Assembly: GCA_964542645.1 (NCBI GenBank)
Contig: CAZIUG010000015.1
Coordinates: 620,001 to 684,000 of the forward strand
Direction of reading: 5' to 3'
DNA: 64,000 nucleotides
Source: Moanibacter sp964542645
GTDB lineage: Bacteria > Verrucomicrobiota > Verrucomicrobiia > Opitutales > UBA2987
The notes under the pieces are model-generated. The model worked only from the letters and a program-made list of their open reading frames with translations, was not told the origin of the DNA and searched no databases. The position numbers were made by a program, and so were the translations under genes. This document shows, piece after piece, positions 8,777 through 17,679 of this stretch (position 1 is its first letter; each line of letters begins with the position of its first letter).

Positions 8777-10597
8777 ATGCATTCTTTATTCTACCGGACG
8801 AATAAACTTCTTTGGGCAGCCTTCCTGATTCTGGCAGCTTCAGACCTCTGGGCAACTGATGAAAAAATTTCCCAATTACGAGCTGAAAAGCACGCCTCCC
8901 CAGAAATGGTCTTAAAGCAAGCTGAAAAAGCATTTCAGCTCGATCAGTATAAAGAGGTACGACTTGCTCTGCAGACCCTTGCCAAGATGCGGCATCCCCA
9001 AGCCCGAACCTGGCTAGGTTTCATGTTGGCCCTTGGACTTGGCGGTGATATCGATCAAAAAAAGTCAAAAACCCTTCTCATGGCAGCGGCACGTACCGGA
9101 AGTGCACCCGCGGCTAGGTATCTCATTTGGCAATTTGACGCTGGGAATATAGACGCTAAAGATGAGGACGAAGCCGATGAGATTCGAACGCTCTCTCGTA
9201 AGAATACAAAAGGCTCAGGCACTACCCACTTTGGCTGGATGGTGGTCGACGGCGATTCTTTTCGAAACAACTACCAAAACACTCTCGATTACATCAGTGG
9301 GTTAGCGAAAAAGGACATACGTTGGGCTCAATACAACATGGGAGTTATCTACGAAGAAGGTCGAGGGGTTCCTACAGATATGAAAGTAGCTCTAACCTGG
9401 TACAAAAAAGCGGCAGATAATGGGCACAGTAAAGCTCAGTTCCGAATCGGAAAGCTCCACCAGGATGCTTATTTCGGTAAACCAGATTTCAAAGCCGCCG
9501 CCAAATGGTACAAAAAAGCGGCTAACCAAAACCACATTTCCGCCGATACCCATCTCGCCCACCTTTATGCGAACGGTCGAGGGGTTGATAGGAGCGATCG
9601 TTTGGCTCTTAGACATTATCGAAAAGCAGCCATCCGAGGTGATGTGGAAGCACAGAGCGAATTAGGCTATTGGTACAAAACCGGAAGAGAAGTTGATGAG
9701 AACCCACTGCAGTCGATCTATTGGCTCGAATTAGCAGCTAAAAATGGCGATCTCAGGTCTCAAACACAGTTGGGTCAGCTCTACCTCGGAGGGCAAGGGG
9801 TAAATGGTGATTCAGACAAGGCGCTCTATTGGTTGGAGAAAGCCGCCAAAAGAAAATCCCAGGTCGCTCTCTACACCCTTGGTGAAATGTACTGGAGAGG
9901 TCTGGGAATCGGAGAGGATAAAGAAGCCGCTTTCGAACTTTATCTGCGTGCCGCCAAATTGGGTGAACCCCGAGCCCAGGCGATGGTCGCCATCTATTAT
10001 ACCCAAAACTTGAATAATCCGCAAAATATTGAAAAGGCGGTAAAATGGATGGAAAGAGCAGCCGGTCAGGGTTACCCGGAAGCTGAGTACCAACTTGCCC
10101 TCTGGTTCCAACAGGGCTTTGGTCTTCCCAAGGACACTAGACGGTTTATCGAATTGCTTGACCGCGCCGCTACCCAAGGAGTCCACCAAGCCCAGGTGCT
10201 TCAGAAATATATTAACCTATCCGATAAGACTATCGATGAAGCAGTCGCTCAGCATTTCAAATTTATTCAGTCCCGCTACGCTTCCCAAAAATATCTGGAA
10301 TTGACCGCCGAAGAAACTAAATTCAACGTAGATTTAAAAAATCGACCTCCTCAGCCCATTTATGTGCACTCTCCTGAGTACCCAATTCATCTTAAAGGCA
10401 CAGATCTTCACGGTACCGTCACCGTGATACTCCTCGTTAATGAAAATGGTTTCGTTTCAGAAGCCTCCGTGGAAAAATCTTTTCACCCCGACTTTGAGCA
10501 ACCGACCCTTGATGCTATCAAACAATGGCGCTTTAACCCTGCCCTTCGCGACGGAACACCTATCTTCAAGGAAATTCGCGTCCCCATCAAATTTTAG
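8777..10597 (+). CDS. Secreted Sel1-repeat protein with C-terminal TonB domain
   Basis: I chose the ATG at 8777 because AGGAG lies 5 bases upstream and the protein then begins with a signal peptide (MHSLFYRTNKLLWAAFLILA, cleavage near DLWA-TD). The longer frame from a TTG at 8666 has no such signals. The mature protein consists of about ten Sel1/TPR-like repeats with the ALxWYxKAAxxGxxxAQ pattern, from roughly residue 55 to 480. A C-terminal TonB-type domain follows (GTVTVILLVNENG... to IKQWRFNPALRDG...). Sel1 repeats mediate protein-protein contacts, and TonB-C domains usually transmit force to outer-membrane receptors. With no visible transmembrane anchor beyond the signal region it is probably a periplasmic scaffold. 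No biochemical function can be assigned. Confidence 0.85.
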   Translation: MHSLFYRTNKLLWAAFLILAASDLWATDEKISQLRAEKHASPEMVLKQAEKAFQLDQYKEVRLALQTLAKMRHPQARTWLGFMLALGLGGDIDQKKSKTLLMAAARTGSAPAARYLIWQFDAGNIDAKDEDEADEIRTLSRKNTKGSGTTHFGWMVVDGDSFRNNYQNTLDYISGLAKKDIRWAQYNMGVIYEEGRGVPTDMKVALTWYKKAADNGHSKAQFRIGKLHQDAYFGKPDFKAAAKWYKKAANQNHISADTHLAHLYANGRGVDRSDRLALRHYRKAAIRGDVEAQSELGYWYKTGREVDENPLQSIYWLELAAKNGDLRSQTQLGQLYLGGQGVNGDSDKALYWLEKAAKRKSQVALYTLGEMYWRGLGIGEDKEAAFELYLRAAKLGEPRAQAMVAIYYTQNLNNPQNIEKAVKWMERAAGQGYPEAEYQLALWFQQGFGLPKDTRRFIELLDRAATQGVHQAQVLQKYINLSDKTIDEAVAQHFKFIQSRYASQKYLELTAEETKFNVDLKNRPPQPIYVHSPEYPIHLKGTDLHGTVTVILLVNENGFVSEASVEKSFHPDFEQPTLDAIKQWRFNPALRDGTPIFKEIRVPIKF

Positions 10598-10764
10598 TAG
10601 CCGGTGTACTACCCTGATTAACTTGTTAGAAGTAGCATACAAAAAGAAGGTAGGCGTCATCTAGTGTCAGAGTATTCGTCGTAAAGGAATCCATCCTAGC
10701 TGCATGATTGACAAAGCCTCCATTTCCTATACCTCTCACCTCTTCGAACGGGGAAATCCGTAGT

Positions 10765-10793
10765 TTGAATGCAATATTCTTCTCCGCTATGAT
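10765..10793 (+). promoter_or_regulatory. Promoter of tRNA-His
   Basis: TTGAAT at 10765-10770 and TATGAT at 10788-10793 are 17 bases apart. The predicted start near 10800 is about 35 bases before the mature tRNA 5' end. Confidence 0.55.
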
Positions 10794-10834
10794 GTTTTTA
10801 CCAATAAGGATCATTTAAGAGAAGAATACAATAT

Positions 10835-10912
10835 GGTGGTTGTAGCTCAGTTGGTTAGAGCACCGGTTTGTGGTACCGGGGGTCGGGGGTTCGAATCCCC
10901 TCAGCCACCCCA
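10835..10912 (+). tRNA. tRNA-His (anticodon GTG)
   Basis: The cloverleaf is complete. The acceptor is GTGGTTG/CAGCCAC, the D-arm GCTC...GAGC, the anticodon stem CCGGT/ACCGG with GTG at 10870-10872, and the T-arm carries the GGTTCGAAT core. The extra G at -1 (10835) pairs with C73 (10909), the hallmark of tRNA-His. The 3' CCA is encoded at 10910-10912. Confidence 0.97.
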
Positions 10913-11155
10913 CCGGAGGAAGGGAAGAGCAAAATTTAAAATTCCCGATTCTCCTATCTAGATTAGTTACAGCAGCTCCAATTATAATTGCTCTTTGTCC
11001 CGAGACGGTCCTGAGCTAGAGCCTCTCACAGTGATAAGGGATAATTTTAGTCTCTATAAATAACATTTCCGATTCGGGACTAGTCGGATCTGGAGGACAT
11101 TCTCCCCCTTAATTTTCTCGACCAATATCGGATCATTCTGGGAGAATCTGTCAGC

Positions 11156-11599
11156 ATGAGCAATTCCAACATTCGCCGTTATGAGGCCAAAGCCCAAACC
11201 ACAAACACATTTGGCCGCGTGCTCTGTCGTTGTCGCAATCATCATTTCATTGTTGATGGACCTGTGCAAAACGGTTGCCCGGGAGAAGAAGTTACTCCTG
11301 GAGAATATTTTCTCGCCGGCATCGCTGCTTGTGGAGTCGAACTTCTTCAAGTTTTGGCCCACCAAGAGGAAACCCATCTCAAATCGGTGAACGTAGACAT
11401 TTCGGGTGAGATGGACCGCAGCAGTCCTGTACACCCTGACTTTACACTATTCAACTCTATCCGCCTAAAATTCCGCCTTGGAGGGATCTCTATTGATCGA
11501 GGTCAACAACTCGTCGAATCTTTCAAGGGTCGCTGACCCCTCTACGGTTCGGTCGCAGTTGCGACCCCAGACGTTAAGGTGGAGGTAGAGATCGTGTGA
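11156..11599 (+). CDS. OsmC family peroxidase, predicted selenoprotein (in-frame TGA read as Sec)
   Basis: OsmC proteins reduce organic hydroperoxides with two cysteines. The frame from ATG 11156 (GGGAGAA upstream) runs 126 codons to a TGA at 11534-11536. It then continues in the same frame for 20 codons that look like a normal OsmC C-terminus (PLYGSVAVATPDVKVEVEIV) before a second TGA at 11597-11599. The first TGA sits where OsmC proteins have the RCP motif. The peroxidatic cysteine is Cys59 (AACGVE), and residue 127 corresponds to the resolving cysteine (59 and 125 in E. coli OsmC). With readthrough the protein is 147 residues, the normal family length; without it the second redox residue and a beta strand are lost. 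A hairpin right after the TGA fits a bacterial SECIS. The alternative is a nonsense-mutated Cys codon (TGC to TGA). Confidence 0.8.
11551..11566 (+). promoter_or_regulatory. SECIS-like hairpin downstream of the OsmC in-frame TGA
   Basis: GGTCGC and GCGACC form a perfect 6-bp stem closing a 4-base loop AGTT. The loop begins 20 bases after the TGA, and one of its first two bases is G. Both agree with known bacterial SECIS rules (short UGA-to-loop distance, G in the first two loop positions). The lower stem is weak. SelB binding is inferred. Confidence 0.6.
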
Positions 11600-11769
11600 A
11601 GTTCGGAAGTTCCAAGTTCACGGTCTGTGGTCACCAATTCTCGGCCACTACCACGTCGCTTTCGCAAGCCAGGTAAGGGAACCAACGGTATTCGTGTCTC
11701 CTTGTAACTCGGAAAGGGAGCGTTAGCTAATCATTGGCCCCGATCTCGGGCACAAAACATCTTACACTT

Positions 11770-11839
11770 GGTCCCGCTAAATGAATACACATTAATTTTG
11801 TTTCTTTATTCCTCCAAATGCAATAACCCGCGCGGGACC
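11770..11839. repeat. Inverted repeat between the convergent OsmC and formate dehydrogenase genes
   Basis: GGTCCCGC at 11770-11777 and GCGGGACC at 11832-11839 are perfect 8-base arms separated by 54 bases. The right arm overlaps the palindrome CCCGCGCGGG. It sits between the 3' ends of two convergent genes, so transcription termination is a possible role. No T-tract is present. Confidence 0.35.
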
Positions 11840-11850
11840 GATCTTCTTCA

Positions 11851-14643
11851 TCACCCATCTACCGACGAAGTCGTTTCCTTCATTAGTTCAGCACCTTCTT
11901 TGATATTCATCCTGTCGCTATCCCGAAGCACCTTTTCAAAATCAACTGCACTTACCTTGTACTCAGGACAAAGGCTTTCCTCATCTTTCTCCTCACTTGT
12001 AACATTGTTCACCAGATGTTCAGGAAAATGGAAGGTTGTATAGAGGATTCCTGGTTTAACCTCTTCGGAAACCTTGGCGTGTAACTGAACCTCTCCCCGA
12101 CTAGAGAATAATCGCACGTCGTCTCCAGTCTTGATTCCCTTATCGGCCGCATCTCGGGGATTGATAGCAAGAATGTCCTCGCCACATATCTCGCGGTTTC
12201 CTGTTCTTCGCGTCATGGTTCCAGAATTATAATGCTCGAGAATTCGCCCAGTCGTCAAAATGAATGGATATTCTTCACTGTTTTTCTCTATCTCTTGTGA
12301 CTCTACCCAATCCCAGAAATGAAATTTACCTCTACCCCGTTTGAAAGTCTCTTTGTGGAGAATTTTCGTGTCGGTCCCATCTTCTACAACTGGCCACTGC
12401 TTTCCATTCTCGCCTAGCTCACTCCACCGTATCCCTTTAAAAAATGGCACCACTTCAGAGATTTCTCTTAAAAGGACAGCGGGATCGTAGTCCTCTTGCT
12501 TATAGCCCATGCGGTTCATAACGTCGACAATGATTTGGCCATCCACTTTGGTTCCTTCTAGCGGCTCGACCACGGCATTAACCCGTTGAACCCGCCTCTC
12601 TGCACTGGTAAAAGTTCCGCTCTTTTCTAAGAAGGAAGTCGCCGGTAAAATCACATCGGCATACTCCGCAGTCTCAGTCATAAAGATCTCCTGGACGACC
12701 AGGAAATCGAGACTTGTCATCGCCTTGATCACATCAGCTGAATTCGGATCTGACTGCACCACATCCTCCCCGATGATCCAGAGCGATTTTAGTTTTTTCT
12801 CCTTCGCTGCCTCGAACATCTGCGGAATTTTATAGCCAATGTCTTTCGAAACCGAAACACCATAAGATTTCTCGTAGTACTCCTGAATCTCAGGCAGAGC
12901 TACGTTCAGGTAACCAGCACCTTGATGTGGTTGAACACCCATATCAGCTGCCCCTTGGACATTATTCTGCCCCCGTAACGGATTCACTCCCACTCCTTCG
13001 CGTCCGATGTTCCCTGTCATCATCGCAATATTCGAAATAAGCATGACGGTCTTGCTTCCCTGAGAGTGCTCCGTTACACCAAGGCCATGGAAACTCATGG
13101 CGCGTGAAACGGAGGCGTAGGCAATCGCTGCTTCTCGAACAAGTTCTCGATCCACTCCAGTAACCCGTTCGAGTTCGTCGATATCAAGCTGTTTTATCTT
13201 TTCTCTGAAGGTTTCAAAATCTTCGCAGCGCTCATTTACAAAACTCTCGTCGACCAATCCTGCCTCTATGATGAAATAGGCAAACATATTGAGCAATGCC
13301 ACATTTGTCCCAGGTCGAAGCTGCAAGTGGTATTGGGCGTATGGGACAAGCTCAATCTCACGCGGGTCGATCACTATAAGAGGAATTCCCTTCATCACCC
13401 TTTGTTTAATGCGAGCCCCAGTTACCGGATGGCCATGGGTTGGATTTGCCCCGACAATTAAGATCAGTTCCGTCTTTTCAAGTTCGTTGGTTGAATTAGT
13501 TGCTGCGCCGGTCCCAAAACTCTGCTGCATACCCCAAGCAGTAGGGGCGTGACAAACCCGAGCACAACAATCAATGTTATTGGTCCCAATTACCGCACGA
13601 ATGAATTTCTGCATCAGGTAGTTCTCTTCATTGGTGCATCTCGCGGACGAAATGCCTGCAATCGCATCAGCGCCCCACTTAGACCGAATCTCTCTGAAAC
13701 GGTCTACTATCGTTTCGTAAGCCTCATCCCACGAAACTTCCACAAATTCTCCATTCCTTCGAATCAGCGGGCTACGCAAACGATCGGGATGATTATAAAA
13801 TCGAAAGGCATATCTTCCTTTCAGGCAGGTGTGTGCATGATTAACCTCAGCATCGACCGGCGCCTGGATTGAATGCACTTCATTATTCTTCGTCGACACC
13901 TCAAGATTACAACCCACCCCACAGTAGGTGCAAACAGTTCTCGTCTTCGCGGTCGGCTCAATCGACTTCGAACGGAAAATATCTGAGATCGCTGAAGTGG
14001 GACAAGCCTGAGCACAGGCCCCGCATGACACGCAGTCAGAATTTTCGAATGAGGTGTCTAATCCTTTGATTATTCGACTTTCAAACCCTCGGCCAAACAT
14101 GCTGAGGACAAACTGACCCTGTACTTCATCGCAAGCTCGCACGCACCGGCTACAATTGATGCATTTCGAGAGATCCGAAGTCATGTAAGGATGACTCAGG
14201 TCCTTCTCTCGATCCATATGATGCTTGCCCTCAGGGTAGCGCACGCTTCGCATCCCCACCTTCGCCGCAACAGTCTGTAATTCACAATTTCCATTAACCT
14301 CGCAGGTCAGGCAATCGAGCGGATGATCCGTCAGAACGAGCTCGACGATATTGCGGCGGAGACGCTGAACCCTATCTGATTCCAGAAAAATATGAAGACT
14401 CTCGGTTAAGGGCGTATGACAAGCCGCTACAACACGGCGGGGGCCATTTGCTGACTGAGCTATCTCCACCGAACAAACTCGACAAGCCCCATAGGACTCC
14501 AACTGAGGGGCATCACAGAGCGTTGGAATATGACCACGTCCGTGGAGCCGGTCGACCAGACTTAGAATGGTTTCCCCTTCCTCAATCTTGCAGACTTGCC
14601 CATCTACATAGGCCGCCTTCGCTTCCCCTCTGATTTTTATCAT
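11851..14643 (-). CDS. fdhA: NAD-dependent formate dehydrogenase, molybdopterin alpha subunit
   Basis: The 930-residue subunit oxidises formate to CO2 at a molybdenum bis-MGD centre and passes electrons through Fe-S clusters to the diaphorase subunit. In order it has a 2Fe-2S ferredoxin domain (Cys43, 54, 57, 75), a NuoG-like His-Cys3 cluster (His107, Cys111, 114, 120), two 4Fe-4S clusters (Cys161/164/167/171 and Cys204/207/210/214), and the Mo domain with its own cluster (Cys238, 241, 245, 273). The catalytic residue is Cys364 in ARVCHAPTA, so this is the cysteine form, not the selenocysteine form. Its ATG overlaps the TGA of the beta subunit gene by four bases, indicating translational coupling. 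The nearby fdhD supports the assignment. The enzyme may work in reverse as a CO2 reductase. Confidence 0.95.
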   Translation of the reverse strand: MIKIRGEAKAAYVDGQVCKIEEGETILSLVDRLHGRGHIPTLCDAPQLESYGACRVCSVEIAQSANGPRRVVAACHTPLTESLHIFLESDRVQRLRRNIVELVLTDHPLDCLTCEVNGNCELQTVAAKVGMRSVRYPEGKHHMDREKDLSHPYMTSDLSKCINCSRCVRACDEVQGQFVLSMFGRGFESRIIKGLDTSFENSDCVSCGACAQACPTSAISDIFRSKSIEPTAKTRTVCTYCGVGCNLEVSTKNNEVHSIQAPVDAEVNHAHTCLKGRYAFRFYNHPDRLRSPLIRRNGEFVEVSWDEAYETIVDRFREIRSKWGADAIAGISSARCTNEENYLMQKFIRAVIGTNNIDCCARVCHAPTAWGMQQSFGTGAATNSTNELEKTELILIVGANPTHGHPVTGARIKQRVMKGIPLIVIDPREIELVPYAQYHLQLRPGTNVALLNMFAYFIIEAGLVDESFVNERCEDFETFREKIKQLDIDELERVTGVDRELVREAAIAYASVSRAMSFHGLGVTEHSQGSKTVMLISNIAMMTGNIGREGVGVNPLRGQNNVQGAADMGVQPHQGAGYLNVALPEIQEYYEKSYGVSVSKDIGYKIPQMFEAAKEKKLKSLWIIGEDVVQSDPNSADVIKAMTSLDFLVVQEIFMTETAEYADVILPATSFLEKSGTFTSAERRVQRVNAVVEPLEGTKVDGQIIVDVMNRMGYKQEDYDPAVLLREISEVVPFFKGIRWSELGENGKQWPVVEDGTDTKILHKETFKRGRGKFHFWDWVESQEIEKNSEEYPFILTTGRILEHYNSGTMTRRTGNREICGEDILAINPRDAADKGIKTGDDVRLFSSRGEVQLHAKVSEEVKPGILYTTFHFPEHLVNNVTSEEKDEESLCPEYKVSAVDFEKVLRDSDRMNIKEGAELMKETTSSVDG

Positions 14644-16292
14644 AGCTCGGCCCCGGTATTAAGGAGATTCGGCTTTAGTTCGTCTCGAAAGTAGTGAAGT
14701 GCATTCTTTATGGGTAATGGAACCCCACCACCTAAAGCACACAACGATGTTGACTCCATAGTCTCTAACAAATCTGTGAGCAGCTCAAGGTCAATCTTGT
14801 AGTCACTGGTCCGAGCGCGCTCAACAAGCTCCTGTCCACGGACTGACCCCAACCGACACGGAAAACATTTTCCACAAGATTCAGCAGCTGTAAATTCAAA
14901 CAAATGCTCAATATATTGCAGCATCGAGAAATCTTCTGGTATGCTGACGATGCTACCGTGCCCCAAAAGAAATCCTTCCTCCCTGAATGATTCGAAATCA
15001 ACCGTGAGATCATTGATTTTTTTCATGGGCACAATCCCCCCCAATGGCCCCCCCACTTGGACCGCCTTAACTGGGATCTTGAAACCACCACCCATGTCAA
15101 AAATTACCTCTGAAAGCGGAGAACCCATCTCCACTTCGTAAAGGCCAGGCCGATTGAATTTTCCGTCCAGGGAAAGAAGCTTCGGACCCGTAGAATCACT
15201 GGTTCCGATTTCCGAAAAGGCTTTCCCCCCAATTTTAAATAAGTAGTGCACGCAGGAGAATGTCTCTACGTTATTCACGATTGTTGGCCTGCCGAAGAGA
15301 CCCGCCTCCGTAGGGAATGGAGGTCGGACTCCAACTTCAGGACGCCGTCCCTCAATGGAAGCCAATAATGCCGTTTCTTCACCGCATATGTAGGCTCCGG
15401 CACCCTTAATCGTCTTACAATGAAAGGAAAATCCACTTCCTAAGATATCCTCACCAATGAATCCTTGTTCCTGAAGCTCTTCAATCGTTTCCTCGATCGT
15501 TTTAATCGATTCAGGGTACTCGGCCCGGATGTAAAGTACTCCTACTTCCGATCCAACCAGGTATCCCGCCACGATCATCCCAAAAAGCACGGAGTGCGGC
15601 CTTTCCTCCATCAGATACCGATCGATGTAGGCTCCCGGATCCCCTTCATCAGCATTACACACAATATACTTAGGAGATCCCTTCGCGTTTCGGCAAGATT
15701 CCCACTTGATTCCGGTGGGGAAACCAGCCCCTCCCCGACCTCTCAATTTCGATACCTTCAGCTCATCAAGCAAATCGGATGGATTTCGTTTCAAGATTTC
15801 CTTCAGCAATCCATAATATTCTTTAACCCCAGGAAAATCATCTAAAAGGATAGGCGATTCCATATTTGAGGAAGTTAAGTACTCGTCCGAAGTAGCACTC
15901 TCTCCTCCCGATAGAATTGCCGCTAGTTCTCTATCCTCTTTGCCAGAATAATTGACCCCGGCATACTGGAAAGATCCGTTCTCATGACATCGGCCCAAGC
16001 AACAAATCTCTCCAATTTCCTCCTCTTTAAGGTACTTCCCAATCTGATCCTTAAGGTGTGTCTGAGTACCCGCAGTCATACAGGCTGTTCCATTGCAAAT
16101 CAAAGCCTTCTTGCCCTTATTCTCCTCTTTCAGAAAATCGTAAAATGAAACAGTCCCAAGAGTGGTCGCATCACCAATCAAATACTCCTCGGATAATTTA
16201 CTAAGATTTTCGTCTCCCGCCTCCACAAGACGCTCGAAGAGGTTTTTATCCAACCCCTTTCTAAAGGACAACGCACTGATATTCTTTGACAT
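14640..16292 (-). CDS. fdsB: Formate dehydrogenase beta (NADH-binding diaphorase) subunit, NuoE/NuoF fusion
   Basis: This 550-residue subunit passes electrons from the alpha subunit to NAD. The N-terminal ~110 residues are a thioredoxin-like 2Fe-2S domain (Cys66, Cys71, Cys98, Cys102 in ICNGTAC and CCLGRC), as in NuoE. The rest is NuoF: the FMN/NAD site has KLRGRGGAGFPTGIKW near 184-199 and GAGAYICGEETAL near 300. The C-terminal 4Fe-4S cluster is ESCGKCFPCR plus a later Cys in TSLCALGG. The first gene of the two-gene unit starts at an ATG after a spacer of about 450 bp. No separate FdsG subunit or FdsD chaperone is present; the N-terminal domain probably replaces FdsG. Confidence 0.93.
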   Translation of the reverse strand: MSKNISALSFRKGLDKNLFERLVEAGDENLSKLSEEYLIGDATTLGTVSFYDFLKEENKGKKALICNGTACMTAGTQTHLKDQIGKYLKEEEIGEICCLGRCHENGSFQYAGVNYSGKEDRELAAILSGGESATSDEYLTSSNMESPILLDDFPGVKEYYGLLKEILKRNPSDLLDELKVSKLRGRGGAGFPTGIKWESCRNAKGSPKYIVCNADEGDPGAYIDRYLMEERPHSVLFGMIVAGYLVGSEVGVLYIRAEYPESIKTIEETIEELQEQGFIGEDILGSGFSFHCKTIKGAGAYICGEETALLASIEGRRPEVGVRPPFPTEAGLFGRPTIVNNVETFSCVHYLFKIGGKAFSEIGTSDSTGPKLLSLDGKFNRPGLYEVEMGSPLSEVIFDMGGGFKIPVKAVQVGGPLGGIVPMKKINDLTVDFESFREEGFLLGHGSIVSIPEDFSMLQYIEHLFEFTAAESCGKCFPCRLGSVRGQELVERARTSDYKIDLELLTDLLETMESTSLCALGGGVPLPIKNALHYFRDELKPNLLNTGAEL

Positions 16293-16743
16293 TAATCTTT
16301 TCCAGATCGCTACTCACACTTTAACCGGAAGCCCAACGGATGTCGGCTTACCAAAAAGCTAGACCCATCAAACTTGGTTGCAAGGAATATCACCCAACTG
16401 CAACGGCTATATCGTTGTATTTGCTACGACAAGAAGAGCCATCGACTGATAGATGGAAATATGGCGGTTAATTGACCAAAGTACCTAGAATAAACTTCGG
16501 AGATAAGAACAATCACGTACAGACCAGACAACCAGTTGAGAAGAGTCCTCTCTGGTCAGATAATCAAAAGGAATTCTCGATCAAAATTGCTATGCTTCGA
16601 AGTCGAGACCCAACTGTACAAGTCAAATTTGTAACTACTTATCTCGAACCCAATCGACCTCCGTCAGCCATAGACCTCAACTTTCAGAATAGTGAGCGGC
16701 AAAAGTTGTGCCCGGGAAGCCGATCGGGCATTGGAGAGTACAG
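16293..16743. other. Intergenic region upstream of the formate dehydrogenase operon
   Basis: About 450 bases between fdhD and fdsB, both on the minus strand. It should hold the fds promoter and perhaps an fdhD terminator. I find no clear promoter pair, hairpin terminator, RNA or small subunit gene such as fdsD. Confidence 0.4.
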
Positions 16744-17595
16744 TTATTTAGCTACTATACGTTCAGGGGAACTGTAAATATTGAAGCGATTATCCCGAAC
16801 AAACCCCAAAAGGGTCATTTTGAAAGAATTAGCAACCTCGACTGCGAGACTGGAAGGAGCACCAATACCAGCTACCAATGGAATGCCAGCTGCGAGGGCT
16901 TTTTGAAGGATCTCGAAACTTGTTCTTCCGCTGACCAGAAGACAAAGATTGGAAAGAGGTATTCGTCCACTGAGGAGTTCGTGTCCTATAACTTTATCAA
17001 CAGCATTATGGCGGCCAACGTCCTCTCTGATCACTTGTTGATTTCCTTCCTGGTCAAATAAACCAGCAGCATGTAACCCCCCCGTAGATTCGAAGACAGA
17101 CTGGGTACTGTGTAGAATATCCGGAAGGCTATTTACGATTCGTGACTGAAAAACTGGCTGGGCAGGAATAATCGGGAATCTGTAAGTAAGTTTAAGGGCT
17201 TCAAGAGAGGCCTTGCCACATACTCCACAGCTAGAAGTCGTGTAGAAATGTCGTTCCAGCCCCCCTAAGTCTATCTTTTTACCTGGAACGAGCTGCACAC
17301 AGACGACGTTTTCTTCGCTGAATCCCCCTTTTTTACTGAAAGCCTGGGAAACATCTTTAATCTCTTCCCGACCCGAAATAATGTTCTCAGTGTAAAGAAA
17401 GCCAACCGCCAATTCTGAGTCATTGCCCGGAGTACGCATAGTCACGGAAATGCTCCGCTGTACAGGAACTCCGTTCCGATCGTATGCGAGACGTATCTCC
17501 AGCGGCTCTTCCACTGCCAGAATATCCTTTTCTTTTTGGTCCTTCCCAGGCCGAACCTTCCTAACTATCGCCTCAACTGTATTTCGATCTGCCAA
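16744..17595 (-). CDS. fdhD: Formate dehydrogenase sulfurtransferase FdhD
   Basis: FdhD passes sulfur from the cysteine desulfurase to the molybdenum cofactor, which formate dehydrogenase needs for activity. The 283-residue protein carries the catalytic CGVCG loop (Cys123 and Cys126, close to the E. coli pair 121/124). It also has the conserved REDVGRHNAVDKVIG segment and the SGRTSFEILQKA segment of the cofactor pocket. The start is a TTG; the next ATG would remove conserved N-terminal sequence. It lies upstream of the fds genes on the same strand but is separated by about 450 bp, so it may be transcribed separately. Confidence 0.95.
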   Translation of the reverse strand: MADRNTVEAIVRKVRPGKDQKEKDILAVEEPLEIRLAYDRNGVPVQRSISVTMRTPGNDSELAVGFLYTENIISGREEIKDVSQAFSKKGGFSEENVVCVQLVPGKKIDLGGLERHFYTTSSCGVCGKASLEALKLTYRFPIIPAQPVFQSRIVNSLPDILHSTQSVFESTGGLHAAGLFDQEGNQQVIREDVGRHNAVDKVIGHELLSGRIPLSNLCLLVSGRTSFEILQKALAAGIPLVAGIGAPSSLAVEVANSFKMTLLGFVRDNRFNIYSSPERIVAK

Positions 17596-17679
17596 GTGCT
17601 TTTATGTATTTATCTTTCTCTTGAATCGATTCTAAGAAAACTGGCTCGCTAAAGCTGATTAACCATAGCCCGGAAACAC

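Noticed and set aside
11600..11850. A possible tRNA-Sec or other RNA between OsmC and fdhA
   Set aside because: I could not fold the stretch into a tRNA-like cloverleaf; only an 8-bp inverted repeat is evident.
12000..14643. Selenocysteine in formate dehydrogenase alpha subunit
   Set aside because: The active-site codon is a normal Cys (residue 364 in ARVCHAPTA) and the frame has no internal TGA.
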